From NCBI GenBank assembly GCA_037178855.1, contig JASJZC010000001.1, forward strand, positions 5,084,001-5,148,000: a stretch of DNA of 64,000 bases, given 5' to 3'. This document shows, in pieces, positions 53,018 through 64,000 of this stretch. Source of the DNA: Oscheius sp. JU75. Its lineage: Eukaryota; Nematoda; Chromadorea; Rhabditida; Rhabditidae. A program made the translations under genes and the position numbers. The notes below the pieces were generated by a model. That model was not told where the DNA came from. It saw only the letters and a list, made by a program, of their open reading frames with translations, and ran no database searches. Positions within the stretch are counted from its first letter, which is position 1, and every line of letters starts with the position of its first letter.

Positions 53018-54311
53018 TTACTTTGGAAAAAAGGAATACATGCGGTCGTCTTTCTTCTCAATGTCGAAGTCTCTGAACTTGTCTTCGATCTCCTTCTGGG
53101 AGAACTTCTTTCCACTGGAGGATCCGGAGTTACTGCCAGAGCTGAAATCTGTGGTTCATACTGCATAGTGAGAAACAAGCCCATAGTTGTAGTCGTAGCT
53201 GCTTCCTCCCTTATTCTGATTATTATTATTGTTGTTGTTATCTCCACCGTAGTTGTAGTTATAGCCGGATCCACCTTGGCTGAAAATATCTCATAGATGT
53301 TACACACAAAGTTTTAGTACTTGTTGTTACTGTCTCCAGAGTTTCCACCGGTAATCTGTTGCGGGTTGCTACTGAAATTGGAACTGTGCTCTTGGAATAA
53401 CAAGTTTTACTCGAAAACGGGATTTCCTCCAACATTACATCTGTCATAACTGCAGCAGCAAATTGAAACAGGGACCAAATCAATATATGTCCGCATACAG
53501 CCTTCTCTCGCCAACTAAAAGTTTTGTTTTCCGTATTCTGTAGGAAACCTACCATGCATCTCCATTTGGAGCAGCCGGCCTTGACCACGTCCACTACCAA
53601 AAGAGCTGAGCTCGTCATGTTGTAACAGTACGAACCAGAAGAACATTCCTTAACAAAATGGAATTCGAATGTTTATTTTTCTGGGTTGTTATAAGATCTG
53701 TTTAGATTACTTCTTCAATCTGTAAACAGATTGAGGCAGACCACAGCAACCGACAGACATCTTCTGTAACTCGATTTCTACACTACCCTTAAACTCTCGC
53801 ATTCTATTCTTAACTGTTACTGTACCTATGAGTGAACACCGACCAGAACGGGCTAAAGTACTCGTAGCTGAGCTATTAATCAAAACAGTTTACGATCAAC
53901 CGCTCAAGATCCGATTTCTGGAACGAGGATGATTCTCGTTTTAGCCAAAACCAGCCGTCTCCGACGGCTTCGCTGTTTATAAGTTTTACTGCGACAAAAG
54001 CAAAGCTCTAGAGGGTACCCAAAGTTGACTTGCTTATTAGCAATAACTTCTTTTGAACAACACAACTTCTGGACAGAATAACTTCTCGCTTTGGTTCGTG
54101 GCGACGCACGGACGGACAACATTGCGATTTAGTAGTAGAGAAATTCACAACAGCAAATATTCTCAGGTTACCTCGGTGGAAGTCCCGACATCTTGAGATC
54201 TGAGCAGCTTCATGCCCTAAACAGGATAGATCAAAAATATTATAAACATACATTGTAACAGGTGAGAGCTGTAGCGGCGCTTATGAGAGCACTTATCACG
54301 ATGAGCCTCAT
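53018..54311 (-). CDS. Ly6/uPAR-like secreted protein with Gly/Asn/Tyr-rich tail
   Basis: Exon 1 has a signal peptide and the typical LTCYN start (MRLIVISALISAATALTCYN). Exon 2 is GMKLLRSQDVGTSTE. After a 523-base intron holding repeat copy D come CSSGSYCYNMTSSALLVVDV, AGCSKWRCM, LAREGCMRTYIDLVPVSICC and CSYDRCN, the closing CC...D.CN of three-finger (LU) domains. The tail is low complexity: GNSGDSNNNQGGSGYNYNYG, then GDNNNNNNNQNKGG and SGSNSGSSSGKKF. It ends KFRDFDIEKKDDRMYSFFPK. The last intron needs a GC donor (53142-53180). If that model is wrong the tail ends differently. The function of nematode LU proteins is largely unknown. Confidence 0.68.
53950..54146 (+). repeat. dispersed repeat, copy D (inside an intron)
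   Basis: It ends in TTTAGTAGTAGAGAAATTC and holds CGACGGCTTCGCTG, AGTTGACTTGC, TTAGCAATAAC, TCTCGCTTTGGTTCGTGG and GACGCACGGACGGACAACAT, shared with copies B, C2 and E. It lies within the 523-base intron of the Ly6/uPAR-like gene. Confidence 0.7.
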
Positions 54312-54503
54312 AGCTAAAAGTTATCGGATTTATTTGGTAAATCAGAGAGTAGAGGACACGAAAAGAGAGACAGCTGACTGAGTCTGAGCCGGGAAAACAC
54401 GGAGCACCTGTTGACTTCTTGATATATGAAGACTCGGTTCCGTTAGTACATGTTTATTGGACACCTGTATCTTACAACAACCATTGTTTTCAAAAACATA
54501 TTT

Positions 54504-55714
54504 TTATTGCTTCGAGGCCTGGAATTCGCGCATCCAGCTGGCCAGAGTCTCGGTTTCTTCTTCGCTCACGGCGTTGTAGAGTGAGGCACGGATTCCACCG
54601 ACTGATCTGGAAAGTTGGGTTGAATCCGAGTATAGAAAGGGTACAAACCTGTGTCCCTTCAAACTGATCATATGTCTCTTCTGAGCTCCAGCCAGGAATT
54701 CCGCCTCGAGAGCCTCGTCGTTTCCTCCAATTCGGAAACAGACGTTCATAATCGAGCGGAACTTCGGATCGACAACACACTTGTAAAAGCCTTTGGAATC
54801 GTCGATGATTGAGTAGATCAAGTTGCTCTTGCGAAGATTTCGCTCGTAGATTCCAGTGACTCCACCCTGTTCCTTGATCCACTTAAGAACCAAATTTGTG
54901 ATGTAGATTGAGTAGACTGGAGGAGTATTGTATAGACTGTTGTTTCCGATCATCTCCTTGTAGCTGAACACGACCGGACAGATTGCTTGTTCTTTTCCGA
55001 TCAGGTCTTTTCGGACCATAGCGATGGTGAGACCAGCAGCTCCCAAATTCTTCTGTGTGCCTCCAAAGACGACTCCGTGATTGGTAAAGTCGAATGGACG
55101 GGCGAGGAAGTTCGAAGAAATGTCAGCGACCAAGGGAACACCATGCGGAGTGGCCGGATTCTTCTGGAACTCGATTCCATGGACTGTCTCGTTGGCACAA
55201 TAATAGATGTAGGCAGCACTAGCATCGCAGTCCCACAGATGCTCGTCAGGGACTGTCGTATAGGGCTTGGAAGGCGGGAAGACCTTTCGAACTTTGACGT
55301 ACTTCTCAGCCTCTTGAGCAGCCTTATTGGACCAAGCTCCCGTGATAACGTAGTCAGCATGGTCGTGTTCGCCCTATAAAGTCGTTGTGAACAGTAAGAG
55401 TAAAAAGAACCTTAAGATTCAGGGGAACAGCTGCAAACTGTCCGGTACCACCTCCTTGCATGAACAAAATCTCGAAGTCGTCGGGAACAGACATGATCTC
55501 CCTCAACATCGTCTTGGTCTCTTCCAGAACCGTCGCAAACTCTTTGGATCGATGCGACATTTCTGGAAAACATTGCATTTTAACAAAAAAGTTCCAACTG
55601 ACCTAGAATACTGATTCCCGTGTTCTGGAAGTGGACGAGTTCCTGCTGAGCCTGGAGAAGAACATCTTCTGGGATTTTGGCCGGTCCAGCTCCGAAATTG
55701 ATCTTCTTTGACAT
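54504..55714 (-). CDS. phosphoserine aminotransferase
   Basis: Four exons encode about 370 residues of a class V aminotransferase that converts phosphohydroxypyruvate and glutamate to phosphoserine in serine synthesis. [19 protein letters not shown] is the family start; then [61 protein letters not shown] and [17 protein letters not shown], where the Lys binds [23 protein letters not shown] and the C-terminal [11 protein letters not shown] follow. ATG 55714; the stop at 54504-54506 overlaps AATAAA. Upstream (about 55970) TATATAG could be a TATA box. Confidence 0.96.
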
Positions 55715-55719
55715 TTTTC

Positions 55720-57400
55720 TGGAATAACTTGACTAAAAGAAAGGGGAGCGGTCAGTAGACGACCCCAAAGAGATAAGAAAACAGCGAATGACCACTCAAT
55801 AGGGAAGCGGGGCAGTCTTTCGACTGGATCGCTTTCAGCACCTTGGGGGAATACGATCATGTCTGTGGAGAGAGACAGAGAAGAAAGCGGACTTTGATCA
55901 TGTGGAAACGGAGAAGAAAAGTAGGCAAAATCGATAAAGAAAGGGTCAGACCCTAAAATGCATCTCGTATATAGTGTTGCTCTGTCAAAAACCAGAGTTG
56001 AATCAATTTCCTCATTTTCTCACACACTCCTAATATGGTATACTGCTATCTTATCGCCAAAAACAGACATAGTGACCGGAGTTTTTTTGGCATCATACAC
56101 TTGGTGAAGAAGGAGACAGCCGGGGTGAAAGACTTTTTGGAAGGGCGGTACAGATGCACTGCAATTGACCGAACAGAAAGATCTGATTGGAGCGGTCGGT
56201 TATATCGGGCAGATCTTGATCGGCATCTCTTCTTTATATGGCAAGAGATCCAGAGAAAGTATGGTTTGTCACGTAGATAAACGAAGAAAGGAGAATGGTC
56301 ACGTATACAGAAGAGAATGACGTAAGCTGACAAGGAATTGTTGTATTCACAAAGGTCAGAAGAATATTCAAACGTTAAATGATACTATAAATGACACGAA
56401 AAGGAAGGCAGCCTGCTGACTAATGCCCATTTTTGGAGCTACGTCGTCAACAAAAACAAACCCAATCACGTGTCACACGAAAAAGAGAGGTACGGAGCAA
56501 CATTTTAACTCGTAGAAGGGTTTTTATACATGGAAGTTTCGCCGTAGATTATTCACACAGGATGGTTTTAGCCTTATACCTCCTTACTTCCTACCGTTGC
56601 AATTTGCAAGAGGCGTCCGTCTACGACACATGTAAACCCTAAGGGATAACACTTGACAATGTTTGTGGCCTTTTCTGCCAATTATTATTCTAGCTTAGTC
56701 TTGACAAGTCAAGTCAGGACAGTAAGGAAATGGCACACATCCAAAATGACATCCAGAAATGTTTACTATTCATCGGATGTCGCAATGCCCACGGCCGTAG
56801 GAAAACAATCCCTGTTGAACGACCGGACACACTGATTAAGGGTGTGATTATCACTTTGGTGACTTGCCTGTCACCCCTTCCTCAACTCCACTTCATTTGT
56901 TTAGAGTCTAAGAGGCAGTCTGCATCCAATTCAGTCTCTTCCTTTTCTGTCGACTTTGGTTTTATAAGTTATTGAACGGTTTTATAAGTTTTTTTTTTCG
57001 GCATAACGCTCACTATTTCAGATATTCTGAATAACTCACATCATATAATGTAAAAAAAGGTGTTGCTTATAATTTAGACGTTGTCAGTAATACCGACGCA
57101 GTATTCAACGTGGTTTTTTGGTGCAAAAGAAAAGCTGCTCACCTTCTCCCTGCGTTTTCTACCAAAGTAATTGATTTTTGCCTTGTTCATTTCTAGTGGC
57201 AAGGTTTGATCCGTCCAGCTTCAAGTCGAAGGATGAATAATACCTATCAGCTATTGATCAACGTCATTATTCTTAAGTCATATCATTTAGTCTCGTTCCA
57301 AATGAGTCGTTTATTTGTCATACATTGTGATGATATTTTTTCCGAAGCACTCAGGGGCTCGTTGCAAACGGAATTCATGGTTATAATGACAACGTTTTCA
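55720..57400. other. no gene seen
   Basis: Intergenic DNA between two oppositely directed genes. ORFs are short and without domains. Confidence 0.5.
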
Positions 57401-57402
57401 AT

Positions 57403-57745
57403 ATGAATCCCTTGTTCTTGGAGAAGGTATACCGAGGAATGAGCCCAGTGGAACTCCAGCAGCAGTTTGTGACGCTGTGCAAGGCGCTATTGTTGCCCCC
57501 TTCCAATATCTCTGACGAGCACAAAACCGTCCTGCACAATTATTTCTCGGAACACGTCGGTATCTCGGTAAGACGACATTTGGCTGTTGAACACATTATA
57601 TTTTCAGAGAAAGCTCATAGACAACCCGCAAACTTTGAGCTCCGAAATCCCTCAACTGTACTTCGGATATGCGCTCAATGAAGTAGAGAAGTGTTTGAGT
57701 TTCACTTGTGTATATTTTAAGCCATCAATCAACGTAGAAGCATGA
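57403..57745 (+). CDS. small protein of unknown function
   Basis: Two exons (57403-57567 and 57608-57745) joined in phase 0 across 40 bases encode about 100 residues. The text (MSPVELQQQFVTLCKALLLP, HKTVLHNYFSEHVGISRKLI, IPQLYFGYALNEVEKCLSFT) looks like a mainly helical soluble protein with no signal peptide. Splice sites match the local consensus. No family is recognised; upstream exons could exist. Confidence 0.5.
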
Positions 57746-57799
57746 CCCTGTTGACTCAGCAGTTCCAACCTCTTCCTTCCTCTCTGGCCCACCCTTGAC

Positions 57800-57870
57800 A
57801 GATGCTTCTTGTCCTTATCTGCTCCGTTGGACTTTCTCTGGCTCAATCTCCCGAGACAGATAAAACTGTC
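57800..57870 (+). pseudogene. truncated secreted-protein start
   Basis: An ATG at 57800 starts MLLVLICSVGLSLAQSPETD, a textbook signal peptide and cleavage site, which stops after about 23 codons exactly where repeat copy E begins. It may be a gene cut off by the repeat, or its next exon lies beyond the repeat. Confidence 0.35.
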
Positions 57871-57871
57871 T

Positions 57872-58040
57872 AGACCAACCGTCTACGACAGCTTCGCCGT
57901 CCTTAGTCTTGCCTTAACATGGATAACATGCGGTTTCGTCGCTTCTCCAATAGCTAATTTCCCAGGTTTCTCAAAGCTGCCTTGTCAACTAAACTCTTGA
58001 CATGCCATGTCTTGCCAGCTTTTTTGGCTCGGCTCGTTGG
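57872..58040 (+). repeat. dispersed repeat, copy E
   Basis: It shares CGACAGCTTCGCCGT, TTAGTCTTGCCTTA, CGCTTCTCCA, CAAAGCTG/CAAAAGTTG, TTGTCAACT, TTGACATGCC and CTTGCCAGCTTTTT with copy B. The end with TTTAGTAGTAGAGA seen in other copies is absent or unrecognisable. Confidence 0.7.
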
Positions 58041-58478
58041 CGCCAAGGCTGCTAATGCCGGAATGCACTGGAATACACGACGATGTAGATCATCCTTTCT
58101 GTGTAAAGACATTTTTCGGGTGATGAAACGATTTGCCACACTGAAGACGCAAAAAAAGGCCAAGAAATGTGTCCTGTCTGAAGGATTTGCTGTAGTGAAC
58201 TACAAGTACAAGGAACTACAAGTAATAAATTTTAGGTACAAGGCTGTATCAGTCAACCAGCATCATAGTTTTAATCTAATTTCGATTCTGTAGTGTGGCG
58301 CGCAATTGGGATCATCTGGGATATTTGAGCGCGTTTGGTCTCTGCTCCGTTAGTAGACAACAGAACTGCGATTTGTCATCGAAAGTACAAGTGGATGCCT
58401 ATTAAGGAACACTATAATTGTTATCACAAGCTTGTATTACAGTAACGCTGTAGGTTTATTCTTGCGATCACTTTCATC

Positions 58479-59202
58479 TCAACCCAAGAGACTACTCTTT
58501 TGTCCGGTAGTACCACACTCGTAAGTTGACAGATCAATGATCGGTTTCCCCTGTTGCACAAGACATTTGAAGACCTTCGACTCGACTTTCTTCGCGATGG
58601 CACAGACGAGAACCCCAATGTATTTCTTGTTGACTTCGCTATTGATGATTCCGTAACTGGCGTTCAACATGAAGAGATTGGTCTTCTTTTGTGTCTTTAG
58701 CTTTTTGTTTTGGGCACAAATCTGAATGATAGGATATCATATTCTGGAGAAGGACTAGCCTTTCCGTAGATTCTAGTGACTTCCGGCAAGAGAACTGAAG
58801 CCACATCAGTAAAGACAGTAGCCATTTGAGAACCGCCGGTTGTCGCGAGACAAGTCATCACTGAAGAAGTGGTTCGGAATAGTAGAAATGGAACAACGTA
58901 CAGCCAGGAGCACAGGCCATGATGGCCATTTTCTGCATAGCGGTCGATTCACTCATGACACAAGAAACAGCTTTGGTACCGAGAGACATAATGTCCTTAC
59001 AGGCGAGAACATCCGGCTCAACACAGGTGCATGTCTATGACAAACGATCTCTTGAGGTCCCTCGATCACTCACCTTATTCATGGCCGGCTTATCCATGGC
59101 CTTTACACCGACATTCACTGCTTTCTGGAGGACAAGGTCCTTAGCCTTCGGAGCTGTAGCTCCCAGAGTAAGAGCAGGAATCAGAAATACGGGTATCAGC
59201 AT
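58479..59202 (-). CDS. secreted Cys-rich helical protein, unknown function
   Basis: Four exons encode about 200 residues. A signal peptide (MLIPVFLIPALTLGATA) is followed by a largely hydrophobic, Met/Ala/Lys-rich protein with spaced Cys: TCTCVEPDVLACKDIM, VSCVMSES, MACAPG, LMTCLATTGGSQ, YGKICAQNKK, VLVCAIAKKV, VFKCLVQQGK and YECGTTG. The even spread of about ten Cys suggests a disulfide-linked helical bundle, in the manner of saposin-like or similar secreted proteins, but no motif of a known family is clear. One intron (58722-58759) needs a GC donor to keep the frame. Start at 59202; stop 58479-58481. I do not recognise it. Confidence 0.75.
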
Positions 59203-59209
59203 GACTGTA

Positions 59210-61850
59210 CTGTGAGCGAACCGTGTCCCCCGAGTTTTAACGAGAAACAAATCTGTGTAATCCATTGGCATCGGGAGCTTGGAAAAGTGTTCTGTGATCT
59301 TTATCAATCTTTCCAAAATTACCCCCTCTTTGCAAAAAGAAGGCAGGTGGACGAGTTGGAATTGAGTTTAGGCCCCATTTCGATCCTCTCTCTGCTGCCC
59401 CTAGAGAGACGAAGAAAGCTCTTTTGCTCTTCCCCCTGTTACACCTCTTCACCACGCAACTGTGCTTTCACGCACTCGGGACGTAATCACGTCCTTTTCC
59501 TTGAAATTAATGCTCTCTTTGCTGCTGCTCTCTCTTGAGGAAATGTCAATTTGGATGTCAATTGGCCGAGTTGATTGCCGGAGGACCTACTTTCGCGTGG
59601 AGAGCCCAAATTGGGACAAGGGCCACAAACATTCACTTTTTTCTTTAGCCTCTCAAGATATCCTTCCACTTTTCCTTAAAACTCAGAAGAGAAACATCTT
59701 GACTTGTTCGTGTGCGTCGTCGGTCCATTGTTCCCCGTCCTTTCTTCCTCTCCCTTCCTCCAAAAAACTCAATTCGCAGGCTGTCACCCAGTCTTTCCGT
59801 TTCGGAACACTTCTCTTGAGACTTCGGCTGAAGAAGGCGCTAAGAATGATGGCCTCCGGGGTTGCCTGAGCCTCTCATAATTCCCGTAAACATAAACTTG
59901 TCTTTCATCTCCCGTTTCCACGAAATTATAGTCGATTTGAAAAAAATCACGTTAAAAGATGAGTAGACGATAAAGAGCGATTAATGGACTGCTTGAAAAG
60001 GACAATAAACTTTTACAGTCTCTCGGAATCTTTCTGATATAAAGAAATTCGCGCGCTCTTTGAAATTGAAGCGGCTCCTCGTGTCCTCTCGAGGGAACCA
60101 GAAATCTCAGTGTCGCATCGGCATATGACTTCGACCGGGCTCTAATTGGTAGCAAAAAGGAACGCAATGACTCCTCTGGTACCCACCAACCTCAGTTCAG
60201 TGTTTTAGACTCCCGTTCTGACATCAGACCTCTTCCTCATTCCTTCTAAGCCTTTGGCAAGTACGCACACCCTCTTTCCACCCCCGTCGGACCCCATAAT
60301 CCCTATAGAAAGCCTAGAGCAACGAAAATCATTTCCAACTTTCCCCACTTTTCTTGAAGGGTAGTCGTCCGAAACAGTTGAATGGTTTGATTGTGAATCA
60401 TATGAAGAGGGTGAATGGTTGTCCGCCTTCTCAAAAGTACCCTTCTCCCCGCCTAGGACTTCCTCTTAGAAATTACTCGCAAGTCGTCATGTTTCCCTGT
60501 TTATGAGAATGAGTCAATTGAGTGATTAATGATGGGAATAAACAGAACGTCCCTATATAAAGACCTGGCCGATCCAATCAAATCCAATTAATGTGCCTGT
60601 TATCCATATCTCATAAAAAATTTTTTTGTGTCTCTTTCCTAGAGATAAAAAGTCATAGCCATTGGGCCATTAGACTTTCGTCGTCGGGAGCACTTATTGC
60701 CAGCAGGTGTTTTTGGCCCGCAGACCAGACCAGGCTCTCTTCACACGAATTAGTCTTCTAATGTGTCCAGTTTCCTCTTCAAAAGCTGTTCCTTATAATC
60801 AATTCTTTTCAACGGCTGACTGGCAACTGACCCACTCTTCGGGGCAGCTGTCACACTTCGGCCCAGGCTTTCTGTTTCCCGCCTTTTCTGAAACTTTACT
60901 TTATTTCGCAGTTTGTATTCAGCCTTCTAATTGTTTTCCACTTGACTTAATTTCTTCGTCGCAAAAGGTAGTCGGGATTTGTGGTCCCATGTCAGCGATC
61001 TCGCTCTCAGAAATTGTTCTTGGAATTTGGTTTCTTATTCCTACTATTGAGATCTGGAGCACCTGTTTTCCCAACTCTCAGGGTCGTCCATTTGATTGAT
61101 TCACGACAGCCAGACGTCCTTTCTTTTGAGGCTGTAATGACTAACATCCTCAAAAATAAACAAATTGATCGTATTGTATTCTTTCACTTTATGGAGACTC
61201 GTACATATTTACTAGACTCTTTCAAGTTTGATTATGCTTTCTATCAGATTCAGTGGTTCCTTATTTCAGTGAGCAACCCTCTCATGGCTCAACTCCTCTC
61301 TGTTCCCCTTTATCCGAATTCGTCCAAATGTTCGAACCTTTTTTTCACAACAAACAACACTCTCACTAAAAGAACTCGCTTATACAGCGGTTCCTGGCCG
61401 TATTCGCCATCTGCGACTGTTTACTCTTCCCTAGTCTGCACTTCTCCCATTCCCGCTCGACGTTATCCACATATAGACCACAGCCACGCAACGCCAACAC
61501 TAATTTATGCCAACTTTCTTTCAACTGTCCCCTTGTCTCAATTCCAAGTTCAAAAAACAGTTTCAGGGTAGGACCGGTCGAATGAGATATCACGTACAAC
61601 AATGTCAGTGTGAGTTCTTTTAATTTTTCTAAAGTACAAATAAAAGACAAAACGTAAAACCAGAAAGGGAAACACCCAAAAGCTGAAAAGTATGAGCTGC
61701 TCGAGGGGCGTGGTCGGCAACCAGCTGGCTGAGCCTGAGATCGATCCTCGAACCACAACAACAGCCTCACGGGTTATTATTGATCGGCTTCCGAGAGTGT
61801 CGCCTAGTCGAGAGCCACAGCTGCTCCTTTGACCTCTCGCTCCTCACAAA
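59210..61850. other. gene-free, pyrimidine-rich on + strand
   Basis: No supported exon. The + strand is C/T-rich, the usual look of transcribed non-coding DNA on this strand, so it may hold leader exons of the SLC4 gene. Open frames up to about 200 codons show no domain. Confidence 0.45.
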
Positions 61851-61852
61851 AA

Positions 61853-64000
61853 ATGGCGGACAACGAGGTGCCGCCAGCCGATGAACCCGAGACGGGTCGC
61901 AGCTCTTCTCTATGGATTGGTGTCGGAATAACTGCCACCCCGGAGGAGGCTAGGTTCGCCACTCACTTTCGGCACTTTCAATACTTTTGCATGTCTTCGA
62001 GATCTTTCAAATACTATTTGGTTCAAAGCAGTACGCGAAATAAGACATTTGATATGGGACTCTCTCTCTCCTGTAATTGGAAGCCCCAATGATCGGCATC
62101 AAATTTAAGTGGAATCATAACGAATACCTAAAAATTGTTCCAAACAAACTATAAAAAGTCTTTTTTTAACAAAAAAAACTTTCAGAAGACGTCGGATGTC
62201 AAAGCAGCGCGAGAGCGTGGAGCTTTCCCAGCTGGGTAGGTCTATCCATTTCTCCTTTTGAAAAGTACTTATTGGTCTCTGTTCCCAGTCGCGCGCCCTT
62301 CTGCCAATGACATCTTAGCGCGCAAAAGCCGTCCAGCACACAGCCGGAGACCACCCGGACTCGTGCCAAGATATTATGATCTCTTCATCCTTAGGACTGT
62401 TTAGACTCCTCGTAGACTACAGAATATCTGACTACGAGAGAGAAACTATGCGCCTCACAAGATATAGACCCTTGTGTTCGGCCAAAAGAACGCCTTTGTT
62501 TGTCACCTCGACGACAAAGATCACAAAGAGCTCTGCCGGCTAAGATGAAAGACTTTGCCATACCTCATAGTTTTCCATATACCTAGTGGACTGCACCCAG
62601 TCCCCGCGGATCTAATTAGATTGGCGGCTCCGCAAAATTCTAAACCCAGTAATGGCCTTTTCATCAGAGTCTAATCTATCTCTCGACTGAAAGAGAGAAT
62701 GCAGACTCGGGTTTCCCAGGGTGACGAGAATTGAATTGATAATAATGAGTCGTCTTGTTAGATGAGGAACTTTTCCAAATGTTGCGGGATTTACGACCTG
62801 ACTCACAAAAGAAATGTCTCGATTCGAATTGCATCCAATAGGGAGACCCCTAGGTAAACACGTGTTCCGCCGAAATTTTTTTGGCATCAAAATTCGCCAC
62901 CGGAAATCTGGCGTTTTTGTTGTCGTTTACGTGGGGGAAGTCAAGCAGCTTAGCGGGTTCGATGTTGCAAAGGGCTCCGGAGGGAAGATCTCGTTCGAAA
63001 ACACTTCCAGGTGTTAGAACGGTCATAAATTTCAGTTCGAGATAAGATTAATGGACAATTTTATGGAGGGTCGCCTTTTCGAGACATTCATAAAGTCAAA
63101 AATCACTTGTCTTGGAGACGGCTCAATTCGGAGATCAAAGCGGCACAACTGTTAAAGCTCGACTTTTTTCTTTTACGGAGACCCGAACAATCTGAGCGAA
63201 AATGTTGCAGACTTACAATACTAATGGCCGATTACTTAGTTATGCAACAAAGACAAACACAAAAAGAGTTCCTGCCAACAAAGGTTCTAGAAATGGGACG
63301 GTACGGGTGAATCAGAGTGAAGTAAACTGTTTTCAATTGTAGATGAAGAGAAGCCAATAAATTAGACACATGGACAGTGCTTATGGTTTGTGGGGCGGGG
63401 CGAACTGTGTCGGCTGTCATTGTACCGCTCTCCCCTCTCTTCGCGATAAAGCTGCCTCCTCCCCAATGCCGCCACCCGACGGCATGGATTCTTTTGATGA
63501 GAGAGAACTCAAGTCTAGACACCATTCCGAGCCACACCGCAATCCCCATCGTCTCAGCAATGCCGATCAGTACATGTTTGGTTCGTAGACTTTTTTGACT
63601 GGAACAGACCAAAACTCAAATCTTTTATTCTTTAATTGATATATTTTAGCTCCCGGAACTCGGGTCATGTTCCTGCTCAAGGAGAAGGAAGACGTACCGG
63701 CCATCTTCACGGAAATGGGTGAACTGAGCGACAAAGAATGGCGGGAGACGGCTCGTTGGGTCAAGTTTGAGGAGGACGTCGAACAAGGTTCTTTTTTTCT
63801 TTCATTCCTGTTCAAAGTACCTTTTAGGCGGAAACAGATGGTCCAAACCTCACGTAGCAACCCTGTCTCTGCACTCCCTCTTCGAGCTTCGTAGCTGTCT
63901 CAACACTGGCGTATATCTCAGAGACTATCCCAATTCCGACTTGGACAGCATTTATGGCGAGTCTATTCTGTTCAAAATACCTTTGGCGGCGTGTTAGTTT
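61853..64000 (+). CDS. SLC4 bicarbonate transporter, N-terminal part (cut by window end)
   Basis: Exons 63650-63787 and 63828-63960 encode the cytosolic domain of SLC4 anion exchangers and Na+-bicarbonate cotransporters: [40 protein letters not shown], then [20 protein letters not shown]. The preceding exon (63371-63580) starts [18 protein letters not shown] and ends [11 protein letters not shown]; its ATG may be an alternative start. A more distal start at 61853 ([20 protein letters not shown]) splices in phase to [17 protein letters not shown] (62186-62235). How these exons connect to 63371 is not resolved. The membrane domain lies beyond the window. The protein moves bicarbonate across the plasma membrane and works in pH control. 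Confidence 0.85.

Noticed and set aside
59462-59869. 135-codon + strand ORF
   Set aside because: It lies in pyrimidine-rich DNA upstream of SLC4 and shows only Leu/Ser-rich text without a domain.
60981-61571. 196-codon + strand ORF
   Set aside because: Long but low in coding character, with no domain or splice-site support.

Overview
The window is eukaryotic and most likely from a rhabditid (clade V) nematode. Genes carry many short introns, mostly about 35-60 bases, with pyrimidine-rich TTTCAG acceptors. Several start codons sit a few bases after such an acceptor, as expected if transcripts are trans-spliced. The best-conserved proteins (GSK-3, thioredoxin reductase, the CELF protein) resemble their Caenorhabditis elegans counterparts most, judged from memory of those families. 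No species can be named from sequence alone, and no rRNA, tRNA or CRISPR array was recognised. All gene models are spliced by eye from conserved domains, reading phase and splice consensus. The window also holds five C-type lectin loci, three of them damaged or doubtful, and at least six copies of a dispersed non-coding repeat.

Layout. 0-6 kb: a two-domain C-type lectin with an unclear splice site, a broken secreted gene, a Rho-like GTPase with degraded nucleotide-binding motifs, and several small secreted or Cys-rich genes. 6.4-12.3 kb: a phospholipid scramblase with duplicated last exons, then a selenocysteine thioredoxin reductase with a readable UGA codon and a candidate SECIS element. 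12.8-17.4 kb: an RRM (RBM7-like) gene, a BTB-BACK gene, an NXT1-type mRNA export factor and TRAP-alpha. 18-25.1 kb: a coiled-coil RING protein, a lectin and its pseudogene, and an SCP-type CTD phosphatase with two alternative N-termini. 25-34 kb: gene-poor DNA, purine-rich on the + strand, with nested repeats and a few weak minus-strand exons. 34.6-35.7 kb: an intact two-domain lectin. 38.4-42 kb: a CELF/ETR-1 RNA-binding protein. 43-44 kb: NAD(P)HX epimerase. 46.9-48.4 kb: GSK-3. 48.8-52.2 kb: a divergent pair, Neuralized-SOCS protein and NHE8-type exchanger. 52.3-55.7 kb: a frameshifted lectin, a Ly6/uPAR-like protein and phosphoserine aminotransferase. 57.4-59.2 kb: two unrecognised small proteins flanking a repeat copy. 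61.9-64 kb: the start of an SLC4 bicarbonate transporter, cut by the window end.

The genes do not form one pathway. Recurrent themes are RNA handling (CELF, RBM7-like, NXT1), the secretory and intestinal surface (lectins, TRAP-alpha, small Cys-rich secreted proteins), pH and ion transport (NHE8, SLC4), and redox or metabolite repair (thioredoxin reductase, NAXE, PSAT). Lectin promoters pair ACTGATAAG-type GATA sites with TATA boxes, which suggests intestinal expression. The most informative features are the Sec codon with its SECIS, the GTPase missing most catalytic residues, the duplicated terminal exons of the scramblase, and an intronic miRNA-like hairpin in the CELF gene. I found nothing I can call a wholly new system.
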